DNA from: Apilactobacillus micheneri
GTDB lineage: Bacteria > Bacillota > Bacilli > Lactobacillales > Lactobacillaceae
Assembly (NCBI RefSeq): GCF_002993975.1
Contig: NZ_POSO01000003.1
Span: 366 to 46,284 of the forward strand
Reading direction: 5' to 3'
DNA: 45,919 bases
In this document: piece after piece, positions 43,755 to 45,919 of the stretch
How positions within the stretch are numbered: the first letter of the stretch is position 1
Layout: the number at the start of each line of letters is the position of its first letter
Notes under the pieces: model-generated
Told to the model about the DNA's origin: nothing
The model's input: only the letters and a program-made list of their open reading frames with translations
The model's database searches: none
Program-made: the position numbers and the translations under genes

Positions 43755-45919
43755 ATGGCTGAAAAAAGATTATTATTGATAGATGGTAATAGTATAACTT
43801 ATAAAGCTTTCTATGCTTTAATTAAACAAGTTGAACGTTTTACCAATAATAAAGGTGTTCATACAAGTGCCATTTATGGTTTTAACAATATGCTGGATAT
43901 TATGCTAGATAAAGTAAATCCAACACATGCGTTAGTTGCATTTGATGCTGGAAAAACAACCTTTAGAACGAAAATGTACTCTGGTTATAAATCTGGAAGA
44001 CATAAGACTCCTGATGAATTATTGGAACAATTTAAATATGTAAAACAAATGTTAGATGCTCGTGGTATTAAGACCTATGAATTAGATAATTATGAAGCAG
44101 ATGACATAATTGGAACCTTATCAAAAAAAGCAGATGAAGCAGGATTTGAAACTACAGTTGTAACTGGTGATAATGATTTAACACAATTATGTTCAGACAA
44201 GACGACAGTCTCTATTTCTAATCGTGGAGTATCAGGAGTGACTCATTATGATACTGATTATGTCAAAAAAACTATGGGTATAAAACCTTCACAAATTATT
44301 GATTGGAAGGCATTAAAAGGTGATTCATCTGATAATTATCCTGGAGTTCAAGGAGTTGGGGATAAAACATCTTTAAAGTTAATTAAGCAATTTGATAGTG
44401 TAGAAAATTTATACAATCATTTAGATGAAATAAGTGGTAAGAAATTAAAAGAGCATTTAATTGATGATAAAGAAGAAGCGTTTTTGGATAAGAAATTAGC
44501 ACGCATTGATCGTGATGCTCCTATTGAAATAGAATTGGATAATCTTAATTACTTAGGTGATGATCGTGATAAATTAGTAAATTTCTATCGCGAAATGAAT
44601 TTTAGAAAATTTCTTAGTCAAATGGACTTTGATGAGTCAGAATCTATGAAAAAAATTAAATATTCAGAAATTAATAATGATAATTTAAAAGTGATATCTG
44701 ACAATGTTCCATCTGAAGTTACTTTCTATTTGGGAATAGATGGTGAAAATTATCATATTGATCCATTTATTGGTTTTGCTATTAAAATTGATGAAAATAT
44801 TTATGTGTCAGATAATATTGATATATTAAATAGGCCAGAAATAAAAGGCATTTTAGAAAATGATAAAATAACCAAAAATTTATTTGATGCTAAAAGAACA
44901 TATGTTGGTCTAAATAGATTAGGTATTAGTTTAAGAAATGTAAGATTTGATTTATTATTAGCATCTTATTTACTTAATACCAGTGATAATAGTAATGATT
45001 TGGGAAAAGTAGCTAATGAACACGATTATTTTGAAGTTCAATCTGATGATGATGTTTACGGTAAAGGTGCAAAACGTAAAATTCCATCTGAAGATAAATT
45101 ATTTGAACACTTTGCAAGAAAATTGATGGCTATTAATTCTTTAAAAGATAAATTATTTAGTGAACTTAAAGATAATAATCAATTAGATTTATACAATAAT
45201 GTTGAATTACCACTTACATTTGTTTTGTCTAGAATGGAAATTGCTGGAATTGTTGTCGACAGTGATGTTCTAAAAGAAATGAGTAGCAAGCTTACTGAAA
45301 GATTGAATGAAATTCAACAGAAAATTTATAATGAAGCTGGGACTGAATTTAATATTGCTTCGCCTAAACAGCTTGGTGAGATTTTATTTGAAAAGCTTCA
45401 TTTACCAATCTTGAAAAAAACTAAGACGGGTTATTCCACAGCAGTTGATGTTTTAGAAAAACTTGCTCCAGACTATCCAATTGTGCAGGCAGTTTTAGAT
45501 TATCGTCAAATTGCTAAAATCCTATCAACTTACGTTGAAGGATTATTAAAAGATATACATTTAAATGACCATAAAGTGCACACTAGATATCTACAAACAC
45601 TTACTCAAACTGGTCGCTTGTCATCAGTTGATCCTAATTTGCAAAATATTCCGGTTAGGACTGAAGAAGGACGAAAAATTAGACAAGCTTTTGTCCCAAG
45701 TCATAAAGACTGGGAAATATTTTCATCTGATTATTCACAAATTGAATTACGTGTTCTAGCATCTATTTCAAATGATAAAAATATGCAAGATGAATTTATT
45801 CATAATGATGACATTCATGCATCCACTGCTAGAAGAATTTTTGGCTTATCAAATAATAGTGAAGTTACTCCTGAGCTTAGAAGACAAGCAAAGGCGGTTA
45901 ATTTTGGAATTGTTTATGG
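43755..45919 (+). CDS. polA: DNA polymerase I, 5' part (cut by window edge)
   Basis: The first 721 codons of polA run off the window. The 5'-nuclease domain (about 1-290) has LLLIDGNS with Asp10, the YEADD metal site and GDSSDNYPGVQGVG. The middle 3'-5' exonuclease domain (about 310-480) lacks the DxE metal motif (TFYLGIDGENY in its place), so proofreading is probably inactive, as in Bacillus Pol I. Polymerase motif A is SSDYSQIELR with catalytic Asp659. The window ends inside motif B (RRQAKAVNFGIVYG). The ATG follows AAAGGAGA. Confidence 0.95.
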   Translation, partial: MAEKRLLLIDGNSITYKAFYALIKQVERFTNNKGVHTSAIYGFNNMLDIMLDKVNPTHALVAFDAGKTTFRTKMYSGYKSGRHKTPDELLEQFKYVKQMLDARGIKTYELDNYEADDIIGTLSKKADEAGFETTVVTGDNDLTQLCSDKTTVSISNRGVSGVTHYDTDYVKKTMGIKPSQIIDWKALKGDSSDNYPGVQGVGDKTSLKLIKQFDSVENLYNHLDEISGKKLKEHLIDDKEEAFLDKKLARIDRDAPIEIELDNLNYLGDDRDKLVNFYREMNFRKFLSQMDFDESESMKKIKYSEINNDNLKVISDNVPSEVTFYLGIDGENYHIDPFIGFAIKIDENIYVSDNIDILNRPEIKGILENDKITKNLFDAKRTYVGLNRLGISLRNVRFDLLLASYLLNTSDNSNDLGKVANEHDYFEVQSDDDVYGKGAKRKIPSEDKLFEHFARKLMAINSLKDKLFSELKDNNQLDLYNNVELPLTFVLSRMEIAGIVVDSDVLKEMSSKLTERLNEIQQKIYNEAGTEFNIASPKQLGEILFEKLHLPILKKTKTGYSTAVDVLEKLAPDYPIVQAVLDYRQIAKILSTYVEGLLKDIHLNDHKVHTRYLQTLTQTGRLSSVDPNLQNIPVRTEEGRKIRQAFVPSHKDWEIFSSDYSQIELRVLASISNDKNMQDEFIHNDDIHASTARRIFGLSNNSEVTPELRRQAKAVNFGIVY

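Noticed and set aside
45565-45759. Short plus-strand frame near the window end
   Set aside because: It lies inside polA in another frame.

Overview
The window is a conserved chromosomal segment from a very AT-rich member of the Lactobacillaceae (order Lactobacillales; GC roughly 30% by eye). The grounds are the trnD-like tRNA cluster, an SMK-box (SAM-III) leader on metK, T-box leaders on leuS and argS, PepV, an L-2-hydroxyisocaproate dehydrogenase, a lactobacillar deoxynucleoside kinase, and a D-aspartate cross-bridge operon of the L-Lys/D-Asp peptidoglycan type. The genus cannot be fixed from this sequence. I see no insertion sequence, prophage, CRISPR array, rRNA gene or toxin-antitoxin pair.

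Layout. 1-1046: twelve tRNA genes (Asn partial, Ser, Glu, Val, Asp, Phe, Tyr, Trp, His, Gln, Cys, Leu) and a terminator. 1170-4559: riboswitch-controlled metK, a DHA2-type MFS exporter and a convergent mnmM/ytqB methyltransferase. 4620-9150: T-box leuS and a MurJ/YtgP-type flippase. 9190-14980: nnrD, pepV, a deoxynucleoside kinase, mscL, a secreted sedolisin-type (S53) protease and a small hypothetical gene. 15139-17521: a short UvrA-like ABC protein and a solitary tRNA-Leu(CAG). 17769-23185: the operon asnB - murE - ATP-grasp D-Asp ligase - aspartate racemase. 23219-27000: a small membrane protein, L-HicDH, a DUF2187 protein, tRNA-Gly(CCC) and T-box argS. 27075-32873: a class A PBP, then yhaO and a yhaN gene broken into two frames. 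32915-36705: prsA, a small membrane-anchored protein and hit on the minus strand, divergent from ecsAB. 36832-42850: trmB, a small membrane protein (minus), a thioredoxin-like gene, ytpR, an SftA-type DNA translocase and murC. 42951-end: a Bax-inhibitor-1 family gene and polA, cut by the window edge.

How the genes fit together. Three themes recur. One is cell-wall building: MurE, D-Asp ligase, racemase, AsnB-type amidotransferase, MurJ-like flippase, class A PBP, MurC, and PrsA for folding exported proteins. The second is translation: tRNAs, LeuRS, ArgRS, MnmM and TrmB, with RNA leaders sensing SAM and uncharged tRNA. The third is DNA maintenance: YhaO/YhaN, UvrA-like, SftA-like and PolA. Many gene ends are marked by strong hairpin terminators, commonly shared by convergent neighbours. 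Several genes start at TTG.

Most unusual points: yhaN is split at a six-A run with only 13 nt where the two frames overlap; tRNA-Leu(CAA) appears to have a 6-nt T-loop and tRNA-Gly(CCC) lacks T55; no complete tRNA gene here encodes CCA; the argS T-box has an expanded, ambiguous specifier loop; trmB has a terminator hairpin between its likely promoter and its ribosome binding site; and a complete four-gene operon is predicted to make and amidate a D-Asp cross-bridge. I found nothing that clearly amounts to a wholly new system.
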